NCBI GenBank assembly: GCA_046291875.1
Contig: JBKBSF010000001.1
Span: 62,001-126,000 of the forward strand
DNA length: 64,000 nt
From: SKVR01 sp046291875
GTDB taxonomy: Bacteria; Bacteroidota; Bacteroidia; Bacteroidales; UBA7960
Reading direction: 5' to 3'
In this document: piece after piece, positions 27,540 to 36,292 of the stretch
Numbering within the stretch: the stretch's first letter is position 1
Layout: each line of letters opens with the position of its first letter
Notes under the pieces: generated by a model
The model's database searches: none
What the model saw: the letters and a program-made list of their open reading frames with translations, nothing else
What the model was told of the DNA's origin: nothing
Program-made: the position numbers and the translations under genes

Positions 27540-29441
27540 ATGAGTGATTCTATCAAACACGAGTGCGGCATCGTGCTGCTCAGGCTATTAAAGCCCCTCG
27601 AATACTACCTTGCCAAATACGGATCTGCATTTTATGGCACCAACAAAATGTACCTGCTCATGGAGAAACAGCACAACCGTGGGCAAGATGGTGCGGGCAT
27701 AGGATGTATTAAATTCGACATGGAGCCCGGAACCCGCTACATGACACGGATACGAAGCAACAAAACCAACCCCATACAGGATATCTTCGATCAGATCAAT
27801 GAGAAAATTGGTGCTGCTCACCTGCAAAATCCCGATAATCTGCGGGATATCAATTGGTTGAAAAATAATATCGACATGGCTGGTGAGCTGTTCATCGGCC
27901 ATTTGCGCTATGGAACCTTCGGAAAAAATGCCATCGAGTTTACCCATCCTTTTTTGCGCGAAAACAACTGGATGTCGAAAAACCTTATGATTGCCGGAAA
28001 TTTCAACCTCACCAATGTGGATGAGTTGTTCCGCAGTCTGGTAAATATTGGCCAGCACCCCAACCGCACTTCCGATACAGTTACAATCCTTGAAAAGCTT
28101 GGCCATTTCCTCGACGATGAAAATGAGGACCTGTACCGAAAATTTAAAAAGGAAGGATACAGCAAAAAGGAAATATCGCCCCTGATCGCCCAACAGATCG
28201 ACATCCACAGCATCCTTTCGAATGCCTGTAAATACTGGGATGGAGGTTACGTTGTGGGGGGGTTAATGGGCCATGGCGATGCTTTCATTATGCGCGATCC
28301 GGCCGGAATCAGACCTGCTTACTTTTACCGCGACGACGAAATTATTGTAGCAACCTCCGAACGGCCCGTTATCCAGACTGCTTTCAATGTGCCACGCGAA
28401 AGCATAGAAGAAATCAAACCCGGCCATGCCCTGATCATAAAAAAAGATGGCCACTTCAGCCAGGTGCTTTGCAAAACCCCTGCCACCAAAAAAGCCTGCA
28501 GCTTCGAGAGAATTTATTTCTCAAGGGGTACCGATGCCGATATCTACCAGGAACGCAAAAAGCTTGGCCGTCAGTTGGTTCCTGCTATCCTTAAAACCAT
28601 CAATTTCGACCTGGAAAACACTATTTTCTCCTACATCCCCAACACTGCCATTGCCTCCTACAAAGGAATGGTAGAAGGGCTGAATACCTTTTGCGACCAG
28701 GTGAGAAAAGATCAGATCCTGCAGTTGCAGGGCAACATTACCCCTGAAAAACTGGATAAAATCTTCAGCATCAAACCCCGTATAGACCAGATCGCCGTAA
28801 AAGATGCCAAACTTCGCACTTTTATTACCGAAGACAACAAACGCGACGACCTGGTAACTCACGTATACGATGTAACCTATGGTGTAGTAAAAGAATACCG
28901 CGACAGCCTTGTTGTGATCGATGATTCCATTGTGAGAGGTACCACCCTCAAGCAAAGTATCATCAGAATGCTCGACCGGCTGGGCCCACGCAAAATTGTG
29001 ATTGTTTCTTCAGCCCCCCAGATCAGGTATCCCGACTGTTATGGTATAGATATGACCAAGCTTTCAGAATTCATTGCGTTCAGGGCCACCATTGAGCTAC
29101 TGCGCGAAACCCGGCAGGAAAAGATCATCAATGATGTATACCGTAAATGCAAGGAATCAGAAACGCTTCCCAAAGAAGAGGTAATCAACCATGTAAAGGA
29201 GATTTACAAACCCTTCCGCCCCGAACAAATCTCTGCCAAAATTGCCCAGATGTTAAGGCCTGCCGAGGTAAATGCTGAGGTGGAAATTGTTTATCAGACC
29301 ATTGAAGATCTGCACATTGCCTGCCCGGGCAACAAAGGTGACTGGTATTTTACAGGCGATTATCCTACCCCTGGTGGAAACAAAGTTTCCAACCGGTCGT
29401 TTATCAATTATATCGAAGGTCGCAACGAAAGAGCCTACTAG
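27540..29441 (+). CDS. PurF-like amidophosphoribosyltransferase paralogue (long Bacteroidota form)
   Basis: 633 residues. The N-terminal glutaminase domain has the Cys in HECGIVLLRL, KQHNRGQDGAGIG, a GHLRYGTFG segment and DPAGIRPAYF. The phosphoribosyltransferase domain has the PRPP loop VVIDDSIVRGTTL and SSAPQIRYPDCYGIDM. Canonical PurF is ~470-505 residues; this form carries extra segments after the N-terminal Cys region, between the two domains and at the C terminus. The glutaminase Cys follows an eight-residue leader, as in PurF enzymes with a cleaved propeptide. No purine genes lie nearby. It may be PurF itself or a paralogue with a different role. The next gene, an AlbA-type protein, starts 12 bases after its stop. 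Confidence 0.8.
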   Translation: MSDSIKHECGIVLLRLLKPLEYYLAKYGSAFYGTNKMYLLMEKQHNRGQDGAGIGCIKFDMEPGTRYMTRIRSNKTNPIQDIFDQINEKIGAAHLQNPDNLRDINWLKNNIDMAGELFIGHLRYGTFGKNAIEFTHPFLRENNWMSKNLMIAGNFNLTNVDELFRSLVNIGQHPNRTSDTVTILEKLGHFLDDENEDLYRKFKKEGYSKKEISPLIAQQIDIHSILSNACKYWDGGYVVGGLMGHGDAFIMRDPAGIRPAYFYRDDEIIVATSERPVIQTAFNVPRESIEEIKPGHALIIKKDGHFSQVLCKTPATKKACSFERIYFSRGTDADIYQERKKLGRQLVPAILKTINFDLENTIFSYIPNTAIASYKGMVEGLNTFCDQVRKDQILQLQGNITPEKLDKIFSIKPRIDQIAVKDAKLRTFITEDNKRDDLVTHVYDVTYGVVKEYRDSLVVIDDSIVRGTTLKQSIIRMLDRLGPRKIVIVSSAPQIRYPDCYGIDMTKLSEFIAFRATIELLRETRQEKIINDVYRKCKESETLPKEEVINHVKEIYKPFRPEQISAKIAQMLRPAEVNAEVEIVYQTIEDLHIACPGNKGDWYFTGDYPTPGGNKVSNRSFINYIEGRNERAY

Positions 29442-29453
29442 AGAGCTTGCCAC

Positions 29454-30110
29454 ATGAGTGCTTATATCCAAAAACTCATTCTTCAGGGCGAACACCAGAA
29501 ACAGGATTTTAAGTTTCAGGTAAACGACTCGCGCAAAATTGCACGAACCCTTTCTGCTTTCGCCAACACCGATGGCGGAAAGCTCCTGATTGGTGTAAAA
29601 GACAATGGGGTAGTGGCGGGGGTAAGATCCGATGAAGAGTTTTACATGATCGAAGCCGCAGCACAGATGTATTGCAAGCCCGCCATAGAATTTGCACACA
29701 GAACCTGGAATGTGGAGGGAAAAACCGTTCTGGAAATAGATATCCCCCAAATGGATATTAAACCTTGCTTTGCTGAAAATGAGCATAACAAATGGCTGGC
29801 ATACATCCGCGTTGCCGACCAGAACATCCTGGCAAGTACCATTCAGCTCAAATACTGGAAACGTATCAACAGCCAGGCCGGAACTTTCATTCGGTTTTCT
29901 GACAAGGAGCGTATTTTGCTGGAGTTTCTCAATCAGAATGCATTTATAACCCTGGGTAAGTTTTGCAAACTGGCCTCAATACCAAGGTACCTGGCAGAAA
30001 ATCTCATTGTAAACCTGCTGATTACCGGCGTAATCGAAATGGCGCAGAACGATAAGATGACCTGGTTTCGTCTGAAGGATCCGGTGGAAAATTTTGACGG
30101 AGAGGAATAA
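29454..30110 (+). CDS. AlbA_2/Schlafen-type ATP-binding-domain protein
   Basis: 218 residues. The N-terminal ~130 residues are an AlbA_2 domain: a polar start (EHQKQDFKFQVNDSRKIART), LSAFANTDGGKLLIGVKDNG, and VLEIDIPQM with later AYIRVADQN. The C-terminal ~80 residues look like a winged helix (LLEFLNQNAFITLGKFCKLA). The family is linked to nucleic acid or nucleotide binding, but functions vary widely. The 12-base gap to the PurF-like gene suggests co-expression. A bidirectional terminator follows at once. Confidence 0.78.
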   Translation: MSAYIQKLILQGEHQKQDFKFQVNDSRKIARTLSAFANTDGGKLLIGVKDNGVVAGVRSDEEFYMIEAAAQMYCKPAIEFAHRTWNVEGKTVLEIDIPQMDIKPCFAENEHNKWLAYIRVADQNILASTIQLKYWKRINSQAGTFIRFSDKERILLEFLNQNAFITLGKFCKLASIPRYLAENLIVNLLITGVIEMAQNDKMTWFRLKDPVENFDGEE

Positions 30111-30139
30111 AAAAAACCGGCCTTGTGCCGGTTTTTTTT
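30111..30139. terminator. Bidirectional intrinsic terminator
   Basis: CCGGC (30117-30121) and GCCGG (30127-30131) form a strong stem with loop CTTGT, flanked by an A-run on the left and a T-run on the right. It ends the AlbA-type gene on the plus strand and tRNA-Ala on the minus strand. Confidence 0.9.
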
Positions 30140-30140
30140 G

Positions 30141-30214
30141 TGGAGAATAACGGATTCGAACCGATGACCTCTTGGCTGCCAGCCAAGCGCTCTAGCCAAC
30201 TGAGCTAATTCCCC
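30141..30214 (-). tRNA. tRNA-Ala (anticodon GGC)
   Basis: Reading the minus strand, a 7-bp acceptor stem (GGGGAAT with ATTCTCC, one G-U pair), a D arm with AGCTCAGTTGGCTAGAGC, an anticodon stem CTTGG/CCAAG with loop CTGGCAG (anticodon GGC, read for GCC codons), and a T arm with GGTTCGAATCC are all present. The discriminator base is A at 30141. CCA is not encoded. Confidence 0.96.
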
Positions 30215-30228
30215 GCTTTTGTGGTTGG

Positions 30229-30259
30229 CAAAATTAGCAGCTTTTATTAATTTGGCAAA
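30229..30259 (-). promoter_or_regulatory. Bacteroidota-type promoter of tRNA-Ala
   Basis: On the minus strand TTTG (30259-30256), 19 bases, then TAATTTTG (30236-30229) fit the consensus exactly. The start site would be a few bases before the mature tRNA 5' end. Confidence 0.7.
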
Positions 30260-30324
30260 AAAAAATTTCGTTAATTGCCTGTATTTTTTGCTTTTTTACA
30301 GATTATAGTGTCAATTCTCTAAAA

Positions 30325-30882
30325 ATGAAGCGTTTATTTGTTGCTGTCAAAATCCTTCCCAACGATTTGCTGCTGGATTCCTACAAGATGATCAGCCAAA
30401 CACTTGCCTCTGATTCCATAAAATGGGTAAACCCCGATAATTTTCATCTTACCCTTAAATTCCTTGGCGATATCCCCAATAAAGATGTGGCAAACATAGA
30501 AGTTGCCCTGCAGGAGGGCCTGCAGAAAATACAGTCCTTTAATATGTGTATAAAAGGGTTCGGTTATTTTGGTAATCTGCGGTTTCCAAGGGTACTTTGG
30601 ATGGGAGTAGAACCTTCGGAGGGGCTGCGGCAAGCCCATGCACAGGTTAATAAAGTCCTCAGCAATTGGGGAAACTCCGACGAACACCTTACCTTTAATC
30701 CGCACCTTACCCTCGGAAGGATCAAAGAATGCCGCAATGCAGACAAAATCCTGAAGCTTGAAGCCCGTTGGATTGATACCATCTTTTTGCAACAAAACAT
30801 CGTTGAAATTATATTGTTTGAAAGTATCCTGAAACCCTCCGGACCCATATATAAACCATTGAATAAAATACATTTACAATAA
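30325..30882 (+). CDS. thpR: RNA 2',3'-cyclic phosphodiesterase
   Basis: 185 residues of the 2H phosphoesterase (LigT/ThpR) family. Both H-x-T-x motifs are present: FHLTLKFLGD at ~46 and FNPHLTLGRIK at ~130. These enzymes open 2',3'-cyclic phosphates in RNA in the cytoplasm. The start MKRLFVAVKILPND is typical of the family. It lies 26 bases ahead of the fructosamine-kinase-like gene on the same strand. Confidence 0.88.
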   Translation: MKRLFVAVKILPNDLLLDSYKMISQTLASDSIKWVNPDNFHLTLKFLGDIPNKDVANIEVALQEGLQKIQSFNMCIKGFGYFGNLRFPRVLWMGVEPSEGLRQAHAQVNKVLSNWGNSDEHLTFNPHLTLGRIKECRNADKILKLEARWIDTIFLQQNIVEIILFESILKPSGPIYKPLNKIHLQ

Positions 30883-30908
30883 TTTTCCTCCTGTCAAAAC
30901 CTCATCCT

Positions 30909-31787
30909 ATGCTCCCTGAAAATCTGAACTCTCTGTTTATCGAAATCCTTGAAGATCATTTAGGGGAACCCATAACGATCCAAAGAACCTCTTCCCTGGG
31001 TGGTGGATCTATCAATCATGCCTTGCGCATAAGTACCAGTAAAGGGAGTTGGTTTGCCAAATACAACAGTGCCAGCCGGTATCCTGGCATGTTTGCCACA
31101 GAAGCAAGAGGATTGGAGATATTGCGGCAGGCTGGTGAGATCAGTGTGCCCGCTGTGGCCGGTTTTGGTGAAAAACATGGGCAGAGTATGCTGGTGCTCG
31201 AATATATTGAATCTGGGATGGAGCTGGGCAATTTCTGGCAAAATTTCGGCAGCGCCCTGGCTCGGTTGCACAGGCATACACAGGCCGGCTTTGGTTTAGA
31301 TCACAACAATTATATCGGTAGCCTGGAGCAGTATAATGACCCTGCTCCCAACTGGATTGATTTTTTTGTAAACATGCGGTTACAGGTTCAGCTCAGGCTG
31401 GCTCGTGACAAGGGTATGGCAGACAGTACCTTAACAGGTCAGTTTGAGCGGATGTACAAGGTTCTCCATGATTTTTTTCCCACAGAACCTCCTTCATTGA
31501 TCCATGGCGATCTTTGGAGCGGAAACTATATGACCAACAACAGGGGAGAGGCATGTATTGTGGATCCTGCCGTGTATTATGGCCACCGGTTAATGGATAT
31601 CGGTATGTCGAGACTTTTTGGAGGGTTTTCTCATAGTTTCTATGATGCATACCATCAAACCTATCCAATGGAAAACAACTGGCAGCAGGCAGCCGAAGTG
31701 GCAAACCTTTATCCCTTATTGGTGCATGTTAATCTTTTTGGTGCAGGTTACCTGGGCTCTGTAAAAAGCATCCTGAAAAGGTTCTGA
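30909..31787 (+). CDS. Fructosamine kinase family protein
   Basis: 292 residues with an aminoglycoside-phosphotransferase-like kinase fold. A nucleotide-binding GGGSINHALRI loop, FAKYN with the conserved Lys, the catalytic LIHGDLWSGNY and metal-binding VDPAVYYGHRLMDIGMS are present, all typical of fructosamine/ketosamine 3-kinases. The family repairs glycated amines or proteins by phosphorylation. It probably forms a transcription unit with thpR and is convergent with lutB. Confidence 0.88.
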   Translation: MLPENLNSLFIEILEDHLGEPITIQRTSSLGGGSINHALRISTSKGSWFAKYNSASRYPGMFATEARGLEILRQAGEISVPAVAGFGEKHGQSMLVLEYIESGMELGNFWQNFGSALARLHRHTQAGFGLDHNNYIGSLEQYNDPAPNWIDFFVNMRLQVQLRLARDKGMADSTLTGQFERMYKVLHDFFPTEPPSLIHGDLWSGNYMTNNRGEACIVDPAVYYGHRLMDIGMSRLFGGFSHSFYDAYHQTYPMENNWQQAAEVANLYPLLVHVNLFGAGYLGSVKSILKRF

Positions 31788-31819
31788 CAATTCGTAATCT
31801 CTTACCCTTGCAGTAGATA

Positions 31820-33196
31820 TCAACCGTTTTCTTCTTTCCACATCTGGCGGAAAGATTTGGGTTGAATGCGCGGCAGATCTCTTCTTTTTCCCCAGCTTCC
31901 GGCAAATAGCTTGTTCACAAAGTAATTCTTGAGCCCTGCTTTGGGTAGGCTCAGCAAGGAGGGTTTTAACATGGCCATTTTCCAGATTCGCATTCCCAGG
32001 TTCTCTGCCCGGGTAGATAGTTTTTGTGTTACTGTAAAGTTCCGGTTTTGAAGCAACTGGTAATGCAGGTCAATATTTACAGGACATACTTCTGTACATT
32101 TTCCGCACAACGAAGAGGCAAAGCTCAGATGCTTGTAAGTATCAAACTCTTGCAGGTGAGGAGTAATGACTGCTCCAATGGGTCCACTGTACACACTTCC
32201 GTAGGTGTGGCCACCCACATTACGGTAAATGGGGCATGCATTCAGGCAACTGCCACAACGGATGCACGAAAGGGCCCTTCTTTGTGGGATACGCGATAGC
32301 AATCGTGTTCGGCCATTGTCAAGTAATATCACATACATTTCCCGGGGCCCATCGGTTTCGTCCTTTTGTCTGGGTCCGCTGATGAGGCTATTATAGGCAG
32401 TAATCTGCTGACCGGTACCAAAAGTAGCCAGCAAGGGCCAGAAAAGATGCAGATCGTCCATGTTCTCTATAACCTTTTCAATGCCAGCCACTGAAATAAG
32501 AAGAGGAGGGAGGGTAGCCGAAAGTACACCATTGCCTTCATTTTCTGTAAGGGCTACCGATCCGCTTGATGCCACAAGAAAATTGGCTCCGGTGATACCT
32601 GCCCCGGATTTCATAAATTTCCCGCGCAGGGTGGTTCTTACAAAACCGGCAATCTGAGCTGGGCTGCTATCGGGGTCGAGGCCGAACTTTTCATGAAAAA
32701 CAGCTGCAATATCCTTAGCGGATTTATGCATAACCGGTGTTACGATATGATAGGGTTTATCGCCGGTGATCTGCACAATATACTCACCAAGATCGGTTTC
32801 TACGGTTTCAATTCCTTTGCTGTGCAGAAAAGAATCCAGTTGCAGCTCCTCTGTTACCATCGATTTTGACTTGACCAGAAGTTTCACTCCTCTCTTTAGT
32901 AATATTTCTGCAATGGCTTCCCTTGCTTCAGAAGTGTCACGTGCCCAGATTACCTTACCTCCGCGGCTGGTAAAATTCTGCTCAAAATCGCGCAGCATAT
33001 TTTCGAGGTTTTCCAGGGCCCGGTATTTCTTAAACCCTGCCTGCCTCCTGGCCAGCTCCAGGTTTTTAAACTGCATTTTTCCTCGTTGCACTGCAGCATC
33101 GTATCTGCCCATGTTGAAGGCAATGATTTTACGATGCGCCAGGTCAAATGACCTTTGCTCAGAATCTTTTAGAAATTGCTGCCGGATTTCACTCAT
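31820..33196 (-). CDS. lutB: LutB-like iron-sulfur protein (LUD domain)
   Basis: 458 residues. An N-terminal LUD domain (to ~290, with TSRGGKVIWARDTSEAREAI and LLVKSKSMVTEE) precedes two [4Fe-4S] motifs: CIRCGSCLNACP and CGKCTEVCPVNIDLH. This is the LutB/YkgF subunit of L-lactate oxidation complexes LutABC. The partners LutA and LutC are not in the window, so the complex is either encoded elsewhere or this protein acts in another redox context. RpiB lies 18 bases upstream on the same strand, suggesting a two-gene operon. Confidence 0.85.
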   Translation of the reverse strand: MSEIRQQFLKDSEQRSFDLAHRKIIAFNMGRYDAAVQRGKMQFKNLELARRQAGFKKYRALENLENMLRDFEQNFTSRGGKVIWARDTSEAREAIAEILLKRGVKLLVKSKSMVTEELQLDSFLHSKGIETVETDLGEYIVQITGDKPYHIVTPVMHKSAKDIAAVFHEKFGLDPDSSPAQIAGFVRTTLRGKFMKSGAGITGANFLVASSGSVALTENEGNGVLSATLPPLLISVAGIEKVIENMDDLHLFWPLLATFGTGQQITAYNSLISGPRQKDETDGPREMYVILLDNGRTRLLSRIPQRRALSCIRCGSCLNACPIYRNVGGHTYGSVYSGPIGAVITPHLQEFDTYKHLSFASSLCGKCTEVCPVNIDLHYQLLQNRNFTVTQKLSTRAENLGMRIWKMAMLKPSLLSLPKAGLKNYFVNKLFAGSWGKRRDLPRIQPKSFRQMWKEENG

Positions 33197-33214
33197 ATAA
33201 CAAAGCAGTTAATA

Positions 33215-33661
33215 CTATTTACAGGCAATTTTATTTACCCGAGTCTGGTGTCTGCCTCCTTCAAAGCGCGAGGAAAGAAATGCATCTACTATTTCCAGGG
33301 CCAGCTCCGGAGAGATAAAACGTGCCGGTAGTGCAAGTACATTGGCATCATTGTGCATGCGCGCCAGGGAAGCAATTTCGGGTGTCCAGCACAATGCACT
33401 TCTAATATGCTGATGCTTGTTGGCCGTAATATTTACTCCATTGCCACTTCCACAGATCACAATACCTAATGCAAATTCTCCCTTGCCTATCGCCAATGCA
33501 AGGGGGTGCACATAATCAGGGTAATCGGTACTTTCTGACGAATGAGTGCCAAAATCTTCTGTAGAAATGCCCTTTTCATACAAATATTGCTTAACTTTCA
33601 GTTTAAGTTCAAAGCCTGCATGATCGCTTGCCAAACCTATTTTTTCAGGAAATTGATCCAT
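33215..33661 (-). CDS. rpiB: Ribose 5-phosphate isomerase B
   Basis: 148 residues from ATG 33661 (the frame extends to 33697 but gains only a poor N terminus). It interconverts ribose 5-phosphate and ribulose 5-phosphate. Motifs are GLASDHAGFELK at the N terminus, DFGTHSSESTDYPDY, and the catalytic-loop region GIVICGSGNGVNITANK with the family Cys in ICGSG. It is the first gene of a leftward unit with lutB and borders the AT-rich candidate origin region. Confidence 0.92.
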   Translation of the reverse strand: MDQFPEKIGLASDHAGFELKLKVKQYLYEKGISTEDFGTHSSESTDYPDYVHPLALAIGKGEFALGIVICGSGNGVNITANKHQHIRSALCWTPEIASLARMHNDANVLALPARFISPELALEIVDAFLSSRFEGGRHQTRVNKIACK

Positions 33662-34278
33662 TGTTAATAACTTTGCTGAAATTCTGTTTTTGCGCAAAAT
33701 TACGGATAATTACTACAAGATTTATTTTTAATAAGTTACACATTGAGGTAATCGGGTATAGAAATTTTACGATCCTTTTTTATTCGTTCGTAATCAAAAT
33801 TTTAGCATTTATAAACAATTTTATGTTGATAACACCCCAACAGATTTTGATATTTTTCAATAACTTTTCCTTGTTTTTTCCAAAACAAAAAACCCTTGTC
33901 ATTATTTTTGGTTTATACAATAGTTTCCCTAACAATTTTATCATCTTTAATTAACAATTCCTTAACATTTTTACACCCCTTTTCACCCAATTATCAACAG
34001 CAAGTTTTCAATACAAAGCATTATTCACTCCTTGTTAATAACCTATCCTAACAATTGATCAGCAACAAATTATCATGTTAAGAAATGAACAGTGGGTGTT
34101 AATCAAATTTTATAACTCAATTTTTCAAGTTCTATACTTCTTTTTTACAAACATTGTCAACACCGCTAATAATAATAAGGGGAAAAAAAATTTTTAAAAA
34201 AAGAATCAAATATTTATTAGAAGTAAGTGTTGAAAACTGAAATCAAGTAATGTTTAATTTAAACCGCAGTTGCAAATT
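33662..34278. other. AT-rich intergenic region, candidate replication origin (oriC)
   Basis: About 615 bases with no supported gene, visibly far more AT-rich than the flanks. DnaA-box-like 9-mers close to TTATNCACA occur at 33662-33670 (minus, TTATTAACA), 33824-33832 (minus, TTATCAACA), 33991-33999 (plus, TTATCAACA), 34021-34029 (plus, TTATTCACT), 34033-34041 (minus, TTATTAACA) and 34154-34162 (plus, TTGTCAACA). A run of A/T from ~34167 to 34220 could be an unwinding element. The genes on both sides point away from it, and a parS cluster lies 11 kb to the right beside mnmG. Similar 9-mers also turn up in other AT-rich gaps, so this is a candidate only. Confidence 0.4.
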
Positions 34279-35223
34279 ATGAATGACCCCAGAGATGTGA
34301 TAGCAGAAATCGAAAGATTAAAGAAGGAAAAAAATGCCATTATTTTAGGGCATTATTATCAGGTTCCCGAAATTCAGGATATCGCGGATTTTATAGGGGA
34401 CAGTCTTGCTTTATCGCAAAAAGCCCAGCAAACCGATGCAGATGTAATTGTATTCTGTGGGGTACATTTTATGGCTGAAACGGCAAAAATTCTCTCTCCA
34501 GAGAAAAAGGTTCTTATTCCGGATCCAGAGGCAGGTTGCAGCCTTGCCGACAGCTGCCCACCCTTGGCTTTTGAAGAGTTTGTTAAAGCCAGACCAAAGC
34601 ATACTGTTATTAGTTACATAAATTGCTCTGCAGAAATAAAGGCTCTATCCGATATCATTTGTACTTCGAGCAATGCTGTAGAGATTGTTAATAGTTTACC
34701 TGTAGAGGAGAATATCATTTTTGCACCTGACAGAAACCTTGGAGCCTACATCAATAACCTCACCGGACGAAATATGGTTTTGTGGAATGGTACCTGCGAA
34801 GTACACGATATTTTAAGTATTGAAAGAGTACTGGATCTCAAAGCAAAACATCCTCAAGCAAAGCTTATTGCACATCCCGAATGTAAAGCTCAGATATTAG
34901 CCATGGCTGATTTTGTAGGGTCTACAACGGCATTGCTCAATTATACTAGACGCAGTGAAGATGACGAATTCCTGGTTGCAACCGAATCTGGTATCATTCA
35001 TCAGATGAAAAAGTACAATCCTGATAAATCATTTATCATTGTTCCTACTGATGAAAGTTGTATGTGCAACGATTGTCCTTACATGAAACTGAATACCCTT
35101 GATAAATTGTTGGCTTGTATGCAGAATGACTATTATGAAATTGTTCTGGACAAGGATTTAATTGAAAGAGCCAATAAACCCCTTACAAGAATGCTGGAAA
35201 TTTCTGCAAAATTAAACCTCTAG
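34279..35223 (+). CDS. nadA: Quinolinate synthase A
   Basis: 314 residues from ATG 34279 (the frame also reads from a TTG at 34270). It condenses iminoaspartate with dihydroxyacetone phosphate to quinolinate in NAD synthesis, using one [4Fe-4S] cluster. Seen motifs: IILGHYYQVPEIQDIADFIG, VFCGVHFMAETAKIL, PDPEAGCSLADSC, WNGTCEVH and the C-terminal PTDESCMCNDCPYMKLNT. The cluster-binding cysteines are thus all present. nadB and nadC are not adjacent. Confidence 0.94.
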   Translation: MNDPRDVIAEIERLKKEKNAIILGHYYQVPEIQDIADFIGDSLALSQKAQQTDADVIVFCGVHFMAETAKILSPEKKVLIPDPEAGCSLADSCPPLAFEEFVKARPKHTVISYINCSAEIKALSDIICTSSNAVEIVNSLPVEENIIFAPDRNLGAYINNLTGRNMVLWNGTCEVHDILSIERVLDLKAKHPQAKLIAHPECKAQILAMADFVGSTTALLNYTRRSEDDEFLVATESGIIHQMKKYNPDKSFIIVPTDESCMCNDCPYMKLNTLDKLLACMQNDYYEIVLDKDLIERANKPLTRMLEISAKLNL

Positions 35224-35332
35224 GTTAGTGTAAGGTATTTGTTTATCGGTTAATTTTCCTTAAATTAGATTGTCTTGCAGTATTGCATTTCATGTTGCTA
35301 ATAATTAAAGGATTAATTTCGAAAAAATATTG

Positions 35333-35340
35333 TAAATTTG
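35333..35340 (+). promoter_or_regulatory. Putative -7 element (TAAATTTG) of the LytTR regulator gene
   Basis: TAAATTTG matches TAnnTTTG. A transcript from here would have a leader of ~140 bases before ATG 35489. No good -33 element was seen. Confidence 0.4.
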
Positions 35341-35488
35341 GACGTACGAAACACCAGTTAATGTTTTTAACACAGGAAACTCAACTTGTGAAACCGTTTG
35401 ACATTGTAGAAATGCATTGCAAATCAATACCTGGTATCGTTGTTTTACCAAAAAATAAATTATTTTCAGTATAATAAATTAAAGGGAT

Positions 35489-36241
35489 ATGGCAAAAGTA
35501 AAAATTCTGGTTGTTGAAGATGAAAGCATTGTAGCTAAGGATATTCAGAATAGCTTAAAGAAATTGGGCTATCAGGTTCCCACAACAGTCAGTAGCGCTG
35601 AAAAAGCTATAGAAGAAATAGAAGAAAATCGTCCGGATCTTGTTCTGATGGATATTATGCTTAAAGGACAGATGAGTGGTATTGATGCTGCTAATATTAT
35701 TAAGGAAAGGTTCGGTATACCCTTGATTTTCCTTACGGCATATGCTGATGATAATACCCTGAGCAAAGCAAAAATTACCGAGCCTTATGGCTATATCATC
35801 AAACCTTTCAAGGAGAAAGAGCTGCAGACTACTATCGAAATGGCTCTCTATAAGCACGAAAAGGATGAAGCCATTAAGAAGGAGAGAGATTTGTATCACT
35901 CCATTATCGAAAACAAAGAGTCTAAAGACAGTATTTTTGTAAGAGCAGATTATCGCCTTAATAAGATTAATTTTGACGATATTTTCTATGTGGAAGCTCT
36001 GAAAGATTATGTTGTTATCAACACCTCCGATAACAGTTATACCACTCATACTACCATGAAAGAGATGGTTAGAATTCTTCCGCAAAAGGATTTTGTAAGG
36101 ATACATCGTTCCTTTATCGTTAACCTTAATAAGATATTTTCCATCAAGTATCCTGATCTGGTAATTGAAGGAAAAATGAAGGTTCTGCCTATTGGAGGTC
36201 TTTACAGAAAAGAACTGTATGGAAGATTAAATCTGATCTAG
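35489..36241 (+). CDS. LytTR-family two-component response regulator
   Basis: 250 residues. Residues ~4-120 are a receiver domain: acidic pocket VVEDES, phospho-acceptor Asp in LVLMDIMLKG, Thr in IFLTAYA and Lys in YIIKPFKEKE. After a short helical linker the C-terminal ~100 residues are a LytTR DNA-binding domain (IFYVEALKDYVVINTSDNSY, QKDFVRIHRSFIVNLNKI). No histidine kinase is adjacent, so its partner is elsewhere. The gene is followed by a strong terminator shared with rnr. Confidence 0.9.
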   Translation: MAKVKILVVEDESIVAKDIQNSLKKLGYQVPTTVSSAEKAIEEIEENRPDLVLMDIMLKGQMSGIDAANIIKERFGIPLIFLTAYADDNTLSKAKITEPYGYIIKPFKEKELQTTIEMALYKHEKDEAIKKERDLYHSIIENKESKDSIFVRADYRLNKINFDDIFYVEALKDYVVINTSDNSYTTHTTMKEMVRILPQKDFVRIHRSFIVNLNKIFSIKYPDLVIEGKMKVLPIGGLYRKELYGRLNLI

Positions 36242-36256
36242 AATACAATATTAAGT

Positions 36257-36292
36257 AAAAAAAAGGCCGGTAAAACTACCGGCCTTTTTTTT
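36257..36292. terminator. Bidirectional intrinsic terminator
   Basis: GGCCGGTA (36265-36272) and TACCGGCC (36277-36284) make a perfect stem with an AAAC-type loop, flanked by an A-run and a T-run. It stops the LytTR gene rightward and rnr leftward; its right edge touches the rnr stop codon. Confidence 0.92.

Noticed and set aside
33628..33954. 108-codon frame in the AT-rich region
   Set aside because: It overlaps the rpiB 5' end and consists of Phe/Ile/Asn-rich sequence expected from AT-rich non-coding DNA.
35283..35474. Plus-strand 63-codon frame between nadA and the LytTR gene
   Set aside because: It starts with TTG and spans the probable promoter (35333-35340) of the regulator gene; it has no recognisable features.
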